In this document: piece by piece, positions 26,300 through 34,334 of the stretch
Layout of the letters: each line of letters starts with the position of its first letter
Numbering within the stretch: position 1 is the stretch's first letter
Program-made: the position numbers and the translations under genes
Notes under the pieces: model-generated
What the model was told of the DNA's origin: nothing
Database searches by the model: none
The model's input: the letters and a program-made list of their open reading frames with translations, nothing else
Assembly: GCF_000426885.1 (NCBI RefSeq)
Contig: NZ_AUGF01000028.1
Coordinates: 1-34,622 of the forward strand
Origin: Moraxella caprae DSM 19149
GTDB taxonomy: Bacteria; Pseudomonadota; Gammaproteobacteria; Pseudomonadales; Moraxellaceae
Reading direction: 5' to 3'
DNA length: 34,622 nt

Positions 26300-26854
26300 A
26301 TGTTTGATAAATCAATCCTATCCGTCTATTTTGTCGCAGGCACACAAGACTGCACGCACCGAGGCGAACCCACACCCCAACAGCGATTGCTTGCGGTGTT
26401 GGAGAGTGCCTTGCAAGCAGGAATTACTTGCTATCAATTTCGTGAAAAAGGCGACAACGCCCTAACTTACCCTGATGAGATTAAAAAACTCGCCCTAGAT
26501 TGCCAAGCGTTGTGCCGTCAATATGGCGTGCCGTTTGTGATTAACAATGATGTTCATCTGTGCCTTGACATTGGAGCGGACGGCGTTCATGTGGGGCAGA
26601 CGGACATGGATATTTTTGACGTGGCAAGGCTCTGCCGTGGACGTGCGTTTGTGGGTTTGTCGCACAGCTCGCTTGATGAGATAAGGGTCAGCGTGGGGCA
26701 TGATTTGGCGGATTATTTGGCGATTGGGGCGGTGTTTGACACGACCAACGCAAGCCTTGTGCGTGCCAATGGGGCGGACGGTGTGGCGTGTGTGTCGGTG
26801 ATTGCCCGTACGGACGATATGGGGGCGGTAGTAGGGGTGTTAAAGAGGGAATGA
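26300..26854 (+). CDS. thiE: Thiamine-phosphate synthase homologue with internal deletion
   Basis: ThiE joins HMP-pyrophosphate and thiazole phosphate to make thiamine phosphate. This copy is 184 residues against a usual 200-215. The N-terminal two thirds are typical: YQFREKG (45-51), VPFVINNDV (77-85), ADGVHVGQTD (93-102) and VGLSHSS (118-124). At residues 140-165 the sequence jumps from LAIGAVFDTT straight to NASLVRANGADGVACVS. That omits the stretch that normally carries the conserved TK lysine after the GP-x-F motif and the VAIGGI phosphate-binding loop, about 30-35 residues. The frame is kept. The enzyme is therefore probably inactive or impaired. No TPP riboswitch fits in the short upstream gap. 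Confidence 0.82.
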   Translation: MFDKSILSVYFVAGTQDCTHRGEPTPQQRLLAVLESALQAGITCYQFREKGDNALTYPDEIKKLALDCQALCRQYGVPFVINNDVHLCLDIGADGVHVGQTDMDIFDVARLCRGRAFVGLSHSSLDEIRVSVGHDLADYLAIGAVFDTTNASLVRANGADGVACVSVIARTDDMGAVVGVLKRE

Positions 26855-26910
26855 TCAATCGTATGGCGTTTGTCATTGCAAATTGGGGCGTATTGCTTTA
26901 TGACAAAATA

Positions 26911-27026
26911 TCAATCTTAACTTGAAATTAACTTATTGATTTATTTAATATTTTAAATCGTAGGGGTGAATTACATTCGCCCAAAACGACAATATTTCAC
27001 AGGGTAAATATAATTTACTCCTACAA
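26911..27026 (+). repeat. Dispersed GTAGGGG-type repeat, copy 2
   Basis: Contains TCAATCTTAACTTGAAATTA, AACTTATTGATT and then TAGGGGTGAATTACATTCGC, matching copy 1 at 6701-6780 in the opposite orientation. It continues to a partial complementary end, AGGGTAAATATAATTTACTC followed by CTAC (27001-27024), so the unit is roughly palindromic overall. It lies in the thiE-pncB gap, which otherwise holds no gene. Confidence 0.65.
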
Positions 27027-27151
27027 ATTAATCCAAAAATATGGTTAATTAAAATCACCAAAATCAATTGTATAACAAAATAAATCCCGCCAATTTCCCC
27101 CATTCTCCCAAAAATTTGCTATCATACCCCAAACTTCTTTTTGGAAAAACC

Positions 27152-28363
27152 ATGACCCACACGCCAATCATCACGTCATTACTGGATAATGACTTATACA
27201 AATTTACCATGCTCCAAGCCATGCTTCATCAGTTTCCCCAAACGCATGGCGTGTACCGCTTTCGCTGTCGTAACAACGACAAATTGGCGTTTCCCTTGGG
27301 CGAGATTAAGGACGATTTGGAGCATCAGCTTGACCTGCTTTGTACTCTAAAATTTAAGCAAGATGAGCTAGATTATCTGCGAAATTTGCGGTTTATTAAG
27401 CCTGATTTTGTGGATTATTTAGAATTATTTGCCTTAAAACGCCGATTTATCAAGGTCTGGACGGACGATGAAAATCGCCTAAATATTGAGATTGAAGGGG
27501 CGATGATTCAGGCGATGTTTTTTGAAATTTTTGTGTTATCCATTGTCAATCAGCTTTATTACGAACGCCTAGCCGACCCCAACGCCTTAACAGACGGGCA
27601 AAAACGCCTTGATGAAAAGGTGCAAATTTTAAAACATTATGAAATGCTAGAACGCTCAGACGTGCACAATCCTGCCTTTGCCGTGGCGGATTTTGGTACA
27701 CGTCGTCGTTATAGCCGAGATTGGCATTATCATGTGGTGCGGACGCTTGCCAAGGCATCGCCCAGTATTTTTCGGGGGACGAGCAACGTCTATCTTGCCA
27801 AAGAGCTGGGTTTGACGCCGATTGGCACTATGGCTCATGAGTTTATGCAGGCCTTTCAAGCCCTAGATGTACGCCTAAGAGATAGCCAAAAGGCGGCGTT
27901 GGAGGCGTGGGTGCGTGAATATCGGGGTGATTTGGGCATTGCCTTGACGGACGTTGTGGGTATGGATGCATTTTTAAGAGATTTTGATTTGTACTTTGCC
28001 AAGCTCTTTGACGGACTTCGCCACGATTCAGGTGACCCGTACGAGTGGGGCGATAAGGCGATTGCCCATTATGAGAAGCTACGCATTGACCCCAAAACCA
28101 AAAGTCTGACGTTTAGCGACGGCTTGACGCTCCAAAAGGCGTGGGATTTGCATGAATATTTTAAAACCCGTATCAAAACAGGCTTTGGTATTGGCACCAA
28201 TCTCACCAACGACATGGGACTCACCCAGCTTAATATCGTGCTAAAACTTGTGGAATGTAACGGGCAACCTGTCGCCAAACTCTCCGATAGCCCCGGTAAG
28301 ACGATGATTGATGATGATACGTATTTGGCGTATTTAAAGCAGGTGTTTGAAGTAAAAGAGTAA
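27152..28363 (+). CDS. pncB: Nicotinate phosphoribosyltransferase
   Basis: PncB converts nicotinate and PRPP to nicotinate mononucleotide, the Preiss-Handler entry step of NAD salvage. The protein is 403 residues from ATG 27152, which is preceded by GGAAA and gives the typical N-terminus with [12 protein letters not shown]. An upstream in-frame TTG at 27068 would add 28 unconserved residues and is less likely. Conserved regions include [13 protein letters not shown] around the phosphorylated-histidine/PRPP site and [13 protein letters not shown]. With NadR-like 18581-19603 it covers a second NAD precursor. It forms a single-gene unit ended by a terminator at 28370. Confidence 0.93.
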   Translation: MTHTPIITSLLDNDLYKFTMLQAMLHQFPQTHGVYRFRCRNNDKLAFPLGEIKDDLEHQLDLLCTLKFKQDELDYLRNLRFIKPDFVDYLELFALKRRFIKVWTDDENRLNIEIEGAMIQAMFFEIFVLSIVNQLYYERLADPNALTDGQKRLDEKVQILKHYEMLERSDVHNPAFAVADFGTRRRYSRDWHYHVVRTLAKASPSIFRGTSNVYLAKELGLTPIGTMAHEFMQAFQALDVRLRDSQKAALEAWVREYRGDLGIALTDVVGMDAFLRDFDLYFAKLFDGLRHDSGDPYEWGDKAIAHYEKLRIDPKTKSLTFSDGLTLQKAWDLHEYFKTRIKTGFGIGTNLTNDMGLTQLNIVLKLVECNGQPVAKLSDSPGKTMIDDDTYLAYLKQVFEVKE

Positions 28364-28369
28364 TAAAAA

Positions 28370-28397
28370 AGGGGTGTTATGCTCCTTTTGTTTTTAA
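28370..28397 (+). terminator. Intrinsic terminator after pncB
   Basis: Stem AAAAGGGG (28370-28377) / CTCCTTTT (28385-28392), containing one G-T pair, followed by GTTTTT. Confidence 0.65.
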
Positions 28398-28468
28398 AAT
28401 ATAAATGGTTGGGGTTGATGTTTGCCACTCCCTTTTTATCACACCACCGCCCCAAGTTTACAGGATTA

Positions 28469-28477
28469 TGCTATACT
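28469..28477 (+). promoter_or_regulatory. Extended -10 promoter, likely for metZ
   Basis: TGCTATACT is an extended -10 element 65 bases ahead of the metZ ATG. No good -35 is present at the expected distance. No SAM or other methionine-type riboswitch was recognised in the leader. Confidence 0.45.
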
Positions 28478-28542
28478 AACGCACTATCAATGAGTGTGTA
28501 CGGCACGCCAATCATTTTAGCATTAAAATCAATAGGAAAATC

Positions 28543-29778
28543 ATGACTACCCTAGACCTCAACTGGCAATCCGATGCCCTAGACCCGACTTTGGGATTTT
28601 TTGAAGAGACTTTGGCAATCCGTGGCGGTTATCATCGCACGGACGAGGGCGAGCATGGCGAGGCGATTTTTACAACCAGTAGCTATGTTTACAAGTCCGC
28701 AAAAGACGCTGCCGACCATTTTGACGGCACAAAAAAAGGCAATGTCTATTCACGCCACACCAACCCCACCGTGCGAGCCTTTGAAAGACGGCTTGCCCTG
28801 CTAGAAGGGGGCGAACGCTGTGTCGCTACCGCAAGTGGCATGGGGGCGATTTTGACCATGTGTTTGGCGTATCTAAAAGCAGGCGACCACCTACTTTGTG
28901 CTAAGCAGTTGTTCGGTTCATCGGTTGCACTGTTTGATACCTACTTTCGCTCATTTGGTGTGGAGGTGAGCTATGTGGACTGCTTTGATAATGACGCATG
29001 GCAAAACGCCATACAGGACAACACCAAGATTCTGTACTGCGAAAGTCCGTCCAATCCGCTGGCTCAAATTGCCGATTTGCGATTTTTGGCAAATCTTGCC
29101 CATGATAATGGGGCGATGCTTATCGTGGATAACTGCTTTGCCACCCCTGCCATTCAAAAGCCGTTGGAGCTTGGGGCGGACGTGGTGATTCATTCGGCGT
29201 CCAAGTATATTGACGGGCAAGGGCGTGTGCTTGGCGGGGCGCTCGTTGGCTCAAACGAGCTTATGGAAAAAGCCTTTACTGTCATTCGCACAGGGGGTAT
29301 TAGCCTGTCGCCCTTTAATGCGTGGGTGCTGTTAAAGGGGCTTGAAACCCTATCAATCCGCATGAAAGCCCATTGCGACAATGCCAATCGGGTTGCCGAA
29401 TTTTTATCAAGCCACCCCAATGTTCAAAAAGTGCATTTTTCAGGATTGCCCACGCACCCAAGTCACGAGCTTGCCAAATCCCAGCATACGCACCTAGACG
29501 TACAAGGCGGAGCATTTGGGGCGATTATCGGCTTTGAAGTGGCGGACAAGGACAAGGCGTGGCACGTCATTGACAGTACACAAGTCATCAGCATTACCAA
29601 TAACTTAGGCGATGCCAAATCCACCATTACCCACCCTGCCAGCACCACCCATTTTCGCATGACCCCCGAGCAACGAGTACAAGCAGGTGTGAATGACGGT
29701 CTCATTCGCTTATCGGTCGGACTTGAAAATGTCAATGACATCATCAATGATTTAAAGCGTGGGCTTGATGAGTTATAA
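28543..29778 (+). CDS. metZ: O-succinylhomoserine sulfhydrylase
   Basis: MetZ is a PLP enzyme that condenses O-succinylhomoserine with sulfide to give homocysteine in methionine synthesis, bypassing cystathionine. The 411-residue protein belongs to the Cys/Met metabolism PLP family. Visible motifs are YSRHTNPT (69-76), ATASGMGAI (95-103) and VDNCFATP (195-202). The PLP lysine K221 lies in HSASKYIDGQGRVLGG. The GQGRV context is characteristic of MetZ rather than MetB/MetC or MetY. The AGGA ribosome-binding site is well placed. No other met gene is adjacent. Confidence 0.93.
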   Translation: MTTLDLNWQSDALDPTLGFFEETLAIRGGYHRTDEGEHGEAIFTTSSYVYKSAKDAADHFDGTKKGNVYSRHTNPTVRAFERRLALLEGGERCVATASGMGAILTMCLAYLKAGDHLLCAKQLFGSSVALFDTYFRSFGVEVSYVDCFDNDAWQNAIQDNTKILYCESPSNPLAQIADLRFLANLAHDNGAMLIVDNCFATPAIQKPLELGADVVIHSASKYIDGQGRVLGGALVGSNELMEKAFTVIRTGGISLSPFNAWVLLKGLETLSIRMKAHCDNANRVAEFLSSHPNVQKVHFSGLPTHPSHELAKSQHTHLDVQGGAFGAIIGFEVADKDKAWHVIDSTQVISITNNLGDAKSTITHPASTTHFRMTPEQRVQAGVNDGLIRLSVGLENVNDIINDLKRGLDEL

Positions 29779-29894
29779 AAAACATGGGTCAGCCACGCCT
29801 TTTGCCAAAATTGCAACAAAATATTACAAACTAGCCATGTTTGCTTAGGGCAGGGCTGTTATCTTATGCTAAATTTATTTTTTAAAGTTAATTT

Positions 29895-30470
29895 ATGAAA
29901 AAAATTCTTAAAGTGGTTGCTGTCGGTGGGCTGATGATGACCCTATGGCACAAAAAAGGGCAGGGCAAATCGCAGAGCGATACCACCACGCCCATCAGTC
30001 ATGCTCGCCGTAGCCGTGGATGGCTTCCTGTTATTGGTTCGGCGCTGTTGGTGGGGACAGCGGTCATGACTGCCCCTGCATACGCCATGAGCGAATCGGC
30101 AGTACAAAGTTTTGCCAATAGTCTAAATACCGCCGCCAATGCCCAAAATATCGGCATGGTCTCACGGCTTATCGATGATAATGCCGTCATCAGCTTGACC
30201 CGCAAAGGCAATACCACCACCCTTGATAAAAATGGATATTTACAACTACTCCAAAAGTCATGGGCAGGGGCGAGCGATTATCGTTATAGTATTAATGCGA
30301 CAGATGTGGTCGTCATGGGCAATCAAGCCCGAGCCAATGTCATCACCACAGAGAGTTGGACAAAAGATGGTCGTCGCACGACATTTAGAACGCATTCTAA
30401 GGCAACTTTGTCCTATATCGACGGTAATGCCATGCTACTTAGAGCGGTGTCTCAAGTTACTGTGGAGTAG
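29895..30470 (+). CDS. Exported NTF2/SnoaL-like protein of unknown function
   Basis: A 191-residue protein. The C-terminal about 120 residues read as an NTF2-like fold (helices, then a curved sheet with VVMGNQARANVITTESWTK and a final strand); no catalytic residues can be assigned. The N-terminus is odd: a first hydrophobic stretch at 5-18, then a basic linker (HKKGQGKSQS...RRSRG), and then a signal-like segment at about 46-60 ending APAYA, a good signal peptidase I site. Either the true start is internal or the preprotein has an unusually long N-region. No ribosome-binding site is evident at 29895. It lies between metZ and mltD on the same strand. Confidence 0.6.
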   Translation: MKKILKVVAVGGLMMTLWHKKGQGKSQSDTTTPISHARRSRGWLPVIGSALLVGTAVMTAPAYAMSESAVQSFANSLNTAANAQNIGMVSRLIDDNAVISLTRKGNTTTLDKNGYLQLLQKSWAGASDYRYSINATDVVVMGNQARANVITTESWTKDGRRTTFRTHSKATLSYIDGNAMLLRAVSQVTVE

Positions 30471-30555
30471 ATTATACGGTTTTTTAAAATGACATGTTTT
30501 TGAAAATAAAAAAGAGGTGTGGCAATGCCATGCCTTTTCATTAACATATTTGGGT

Positions 30556-30584
30556 TTGATTGATGGGGCTTGATATATTATAAT
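30556..30584 (+). promoter_or_regulatory. Sigma-70 promoter for mltD
   Basis: TTGATT (30556-30561), 17-base spacer and perfect TATAAT (30579-30584), placing the transcript start about 28 bases before the mltD ATG. Confidence 0.75.
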
Positions 30585-30619
30585 ACGGGCATACTTCACA
30601 TCATTAATAGGATTTTATC

Positions 30620-33229
30620 ATGGCGTTTTTTAACATAGGCTCTAAAGCGGGCATGGCAGGTCTTAAACCCTTGACCATCGCTGTCTCATCGACATTATTG
30701 TTTGCTTGTGCCAGTACCAATAACACCAACGTAAACACAGGTAGTGCACCCATTGTCAGCACGCCAAATGCCCCTGCCGATGTCTATGCAGGTGTGCTTG
30801 ACCAAGCAACCTTAGATGAGTTAGAAGACCTACTTCAAGCCACGGACATGACCATGGTAGAAGGCGATGCCTTGACCGTGCAGCGTTATGGCGATCTGTG
30901 GGACAGAGTGCGTCGTGGCTATCGCATGAGCGAGATAAATAATGGACGCATTGAAGCCCAAAAATCATGGTTTTATAGCCGTCAAGACTACATCAATCGC
31001 CTAACCGCCCGTACATCCCGTTACTTACATCATACCGTAACCGAAGCGGAGCGTCGTGGCATTCCAACCGAACTTGCCCTACTGCCCATCATTGAAAGCT
31101 CCTACGACCCATCAGCAACATCCAATGCGGCGGCGGCAGGTTTGTGGCAGTTTATCCCTAGCACTGGGCGTATTTATGGTCTCAACCAAAGCACCACTTA
31201 TGATGGTCGTCGTGACATCATCGAATCGACCCGAGCGGCGTATGACTTTTTAACCAGTTTGTATAACCAGTTCGGTTCGTGGGAGCTTGCTTTGGCGGCT
31301 TATAATGCAGGACCAGGGCGTATTCAAAGAGCCATTGATGCTAACCGCAATGCAGGTCTGCCAACCGATTATTGGTCGCTACGCCTACCCACTGAGACGA
31401 TGAACTACGTGCCACGCTTTATGGCGGTTGCTCAAATTGTCAAAAATCCCCAAAGCTATGGCGTGTACCTGCCTGCCATCGCCAACCACAGCCATTTTAG
31501 AGCCGTGCCTGCCAACTTCGGTGTCAGCCTGTATGATGTGTCAAATGTGACAGGCGTGCCAGTGGATGAGTTAAGACTGCTTAACCCATCGCTTATTAAT
31601 TATAGCGTGGATGCCAGTGGGCCGGGACGTGTGATTATCCCTAATAGCGTGCCAAGCAGTGCTGATACAAAGCTAAAAGCCCTGCAAGGCATGGGCTATG
31701 GTGCTTCCACCTACGTGGCAAGTAGCTACGTACAGCCGAATATGGGTGTGCAGAATCCTAGCTCACGTCAAGAGTTGGCTTCTGCCAATGCCCTACCAGC
31801 CACGGGTGCAGGCGTGACTGTGAATAACAGCATCATCCAAGAGCCACCACTTACCCAAGAAGAGCGTGACTTTATTGCCGCTCAGATTCAAGCCAATAGT
31901 GCAGAGAACATTCAGCCGATTGCCCGTGATGGTAACATCGAACTAAATGCCATCCAAACCCAGCAATCTGTATTAGAAGCTCGTGGCGAGACAAAAAGCC
32001 TAAGCTATAACGCCCCAGCAGGTGCAGGCACATCTGCGGTAGCACCACCAAATAACACATACATCCCACCTGTCTCAACAGCCTCCACCACAACCGCCAA
32101 GGCGGAGCGTTATAAAGTCGTGGCGGGTGATACATTGACAGGAATTGCGGCAGCTCACGGGCTAAGTGTCAGCCAGTTGGCAAGCTATAATGGCATTCCT
32201 GCGAACACGCAAGTGAAGACAGGACAACGCCTATGGCTTATCCCTGGTAAAGTCAGCACGGTTGCCAAAGATACTGCCAAGCCGACAGTGAAAACCAGTA
32301 CGCACACCGTCCAGTCAGGTGAGAGCCTTACTTCTGTGGCAAGAAAATACAACATGAGCGTGCAGGACTTAGCAGTACTCAATGGCTTATCAGTCGCCGA
32401 TGGAATTTTGATTAATCAAAAGCTAAAAGTATCAGGTACGCCAGTCAAATCAAGCGGCAGCACAAGCTCATCAAGTGGCAACACCAGTTCATCAAACAGT
32501 GTCAATACCAGTACTTATAAAGTCCAGTCGGGCGATACACTGACTGCCATCGCCAAAAAACTGGGCGTGAGTAATGCCGACATCGCTGCGTTAAACAGCT
32601 TTAATGCCAACTCGCCACTTATCGCGGGGCAGACGATAAAAGTACCTGCCACCAATGCCCAAGTGGAACGCAAGCTAAACAACCAATCGGTGAAATACAC
32701 CGTCCAATCAGGCGACAGCCTAACATCGGTGGCAAATAAATACGGCATTAGCGTTGATGAGCTTGCCACTGCCAATAACTTATCAAGAACAGCAGGACTC
32801 ATTCGTGGCAGAACCATTACCATCCCTGCGGCAGGTACAGTAAAGGTTGCTCGTCAGACAACTAAGAATGATGATAAAGCCAGTCGCAATGACAACTCCG
32901 ACAACACCGCTCGTGGCAACGTCATCAAATCTACCGAAAATTATACGGTAAAAGCAGGCGAGAGTTTAAATGCCCTTGCCAGTAGATATGGTGTGTCAGC
33001 ACGGGATTTGGCAGCGACCAATAAACTGCCTGCCAATGCCCAGCTACAACGGGGGCAGACCATTAAAGTGCCAAAATTGACTGATACTTATAAAGTCAAG
33101 TCGGGTGACAGTCTTAACTCTGTGGCGAAAAAATTTGGCATCAGTGTGGCAGAGCTTGCCAAGATGAATAATCTCAGCAATGACGCACAGCTAAAAATCA
33201 ATCAAACCTTGACAGTGCCAAATAAATAA
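30620..33229 (+). CDS. mltD: Membrane-bound lytic murein transglycosylase D with six LysM repeats
   Basis: MltD cleaves glycan strands of peptidoglycan to 1,6-anhydro products at the cell envelope. The 869-residue protein starts with a lipobox-type signal (LFAC, Cys30). The SLT domain spans about 145-245 with catalytic E159 in LLPIIESSYDP, followed by AAGLWQFIPSTGR and ALAAYNAGPGR. A degenerate LysM-like stretch lies at about 293-343, then a low-complexity linker. The C-terminus holds six clear LysM domains at about 498-541, 562-604, 633-675, 692-735, 774-817 and 823-867, separated by Ser/Thr-rich linkers. Enterobacterial MltD is about 450 residues with two or three LysM, so this one is much longer. 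Promoter and terminator are both clear. Confidence 0.93.
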   Translation: MAFFNIGSKAGMAGLKPLTIAVSSTLLFACASTNNTNVNTGSAPIVSTPNAPADVYAGVLDQATLDELEDLLQATDMTMVEGDALTVQRYGDLWDRVRRGYRMSEINNGRIEAQKSWFYSRQDYINRLTARTSRYLHHTVTEAERRGIPTELALLPIIESSYDPSATSNAAAAGLWQFIPSTGRIYGLNQSTTYDGRRDIIESTRAAYDFLTSLYNQFGSWELALAAYNAGPGRIQRAIDANRNAGLPTDYWSLRLPTETMNYVPRFMAVAQIVKNPQSYGVYLPAIANHSHFRAVPANFGVSLYDVSNVTGVPVDELRLLNPSLINYSVDASGPGRVIIPNSVPSSADTKLKALQGMGYGASTYVASSYVQPNMGVQNPSSRQELASANALPATGAGVTVNNSIIQEPPLTQEERDFIAAQIQANSAENIQPIARDGNIELNAIQTQQSVLEARGETKSLSYNAPAGAGTSAVAPPNNTYIPPVSTASTTTAKAERYKVVAGDTLTGIAAAHGLSVSQLASYNGIPANTQVKTGQRLWLIPGKVSTVAKDTAKPTVKTSTHTVQSGESLTSVARKYNMSVQDLAVLNGLSVADGILINQKLKVSGTPVKSSGSTSSSSGNTSSSNSVNTSTYKVQSGDTLTAIAKKLGVSNADIAALNSFNANSPLIAGQTIKVPATNAQVERKLNNQSVKYTVQSGDSLTSVANKYGISVDELATANNLSRTAGLIRGRTITIPAAGTVKVARQTTKNDDKASRNDNSDNTARGNVIKSTENYTVKAGESLNALASRYGVSARDLAATNKLPANAQLQRGQTIKVPKLTDTYKVKSGDSLNSVAKKFGISVAELAKMNNLSNDAQLKINQTLTVPNK

Positions 33230-33240
33230 CCAGTCCAAAC

Positions 33241-33275
33241 AAAACCCCATCTTAAAATTAAGATGGGGTTTTATG
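33241..33275 (+). terminator. Intrinsic terminator after mltD
   Basis: AAAACCCCATCTTAA (33241-33255) and its complement TTAAGATGGGGTTTT (33258-33272). The T-run is part of the stem on the plus strand, and the symmetry means it could also act on the minus strand. Confidence 0.85.
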
Positions 33276-33302
33276 TTACCAAAGGAGTTACAGCTAACAA
33301 AA

Positions 33303-33522
33303 TTAGGGTGTGCCTGCCTTTTGTATTTGCAATGAAAAATGAGAAAAATCACACGTTTTTGACGAAGAAAAACATCCGACCACTTAATCTGCTAAATCTT
33401 AAGATTTTAACTTAATTTTAAAAATTAAGTGGTCGGATAGCCATTTTTCATGCAAAAACATTATTTTATTTGTAAAATATTTGGCATTGTAAATAGTGTT
33501 ATAAAGGTTCAGCACGCCCTAA
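33303..33522 (+). repeat. Modular palindromic repeat, copy C (long form)
   Basis: Ends are TTAGGGTGTGCCTGCC (33303-33318) and GTTCAGCACGCCCTAA (33507-33522). It has the inner pair TTTGCAATGAAAAA / TTTTTCATGCAAAAA as in copy B. Between them is an extra segment of about 100 bases containing AAAAATCACACGTTTTT (shared with copy A) and a perfect 15-bp hairpin ATCCGACCACTTAAT (33374-33388) / ATTAAGTGGTCGGAT (33424-33438). No gene lies in the 33230-33665 gap; from 33523 to 33665 nothing recognisable is seen. Confidence 0.8.
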
Positions 33523-33665
33523 GTTTTACGACAAAAATCATTCACCCTGAGCTTGTAGAAAGGTTAGTTTCCGTTATGGTTTGGCAGACTTGCCATGAAC
33601 AGAGAACGTAGCATTTTTTCATGTTGCAGAGTGTATATTGTAACAAATTGAGCTGATGACGGCAA

Positions 33666-34313
33666 TCAAGATTTGGCTTTTTTAAGGGTAGGTTTCGGGT
33701 CGCTCAAACCCAACGCCCCACCTGCAATCGCCCACAGATACAGACTTGCCACCGAGTTGTACGGGGCAAATCGTCTTTGGTACTTGGCAAAGAGTTTTGG
33801 TGTGATTTCACGATGACGATACAGCATTCTAAGCCCACGCACAATCGCCAAATCATGCTGACTTAACACATCCATACGATTTAGACTAAAAATCATCAGC
33901 ATTTGTGCCGTCCATTCGCCCACACCTTTAAAGGCAACAAGCACCTGTTTTATCTCGTCATCGCTCATCGTGTGCAGGCTATCCAAATCCAGCTGATTGT
34001 CCAAAATATCGCACGCAATGCCCTGAATATAACCCACCTTACGATACGATATACCAACCCCTTGCAAGTCATCAGGCGATAAGTTGGCAATGGCAGTCGG
34101 TGTGATGTCAGTTAAGTTCATTAAGCGTTGCCACACGGTGTGAGCGGCGGAGCTAGAAATCTGCTGACCGATGATAGCCCGTATCAGCTCGCTAAAAATA
34201 TCGGGATTGACAGGGCGGTTAATGTGTCCGATTTTGTCAATCGCCATTGCCATTTTGGGGCAACGACTGGCTAAATAATCGGTATGGGAGTTGTCGTATT
34301 GGAAAGTTTGCAT
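33666..34313 (-). CDS. AlkA/Mag-type DNA-3-methyladenine glycosylase (HhH-GPD family)
   Basis: A 215-residue base-excision DNA glycosylase that should remove alkylated purines such as 3-methyladenine. The helix-hairpin-helix motif is LVAFKGVGEWTAQMLMIF (about 125-142), and the catalytic aspartate is D154 in LSQHDLAIVRGL. IIGQQISSSAA (47-57) is a typical family segment near the N-terminus. It lacks the N-terminal AlkA domain of the E. coli enzyme and has no iron-sulfur cysteine cluster, so it resembles the shorter yeast MAG/bacterial form and not EndoIII or MutY. The gene ends 352 bases from mltD and starts 21 bases from the IS1-family terminus at 34335, so its promoter may now lie in or beyond the IS. 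Confidence 0.88.
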   Translation of the reverse strand: MQTFQYDNSHTDYLASRCPKMAMAIDKIGHINRPVNPDIFSELIRAIIGQQISSSAAHTVWQRLMNLTDITPTAIANLSPDDLQGVGISYRKVGYIQGIACDILDNQLDLDSLHTMSDDEIKQVLVAFKGVGEWTAQMLMIFSLNRMDVLSQHDLAIVRGLRMLYRHREITPKLFAKYQRRFAPYNSVASLYLWAIAGGALGLSDPKPTLKKAKS

Positions 34314-34334
34314 GGAGTTTCTTTTTAAATCATT

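Noticed and set aside
27068..27151. Longer pncB N-terminus from TTG 27068
   Set aside because: The 28 extra residues are unlike the family, and ATG 27152 has a proper ribosome-binding site.
33303..33522. CRISPR-like repeat array
   Set aside because: The palindromic blocks are inverted, not regularly spaced direct repeats, and no cas genes are present.
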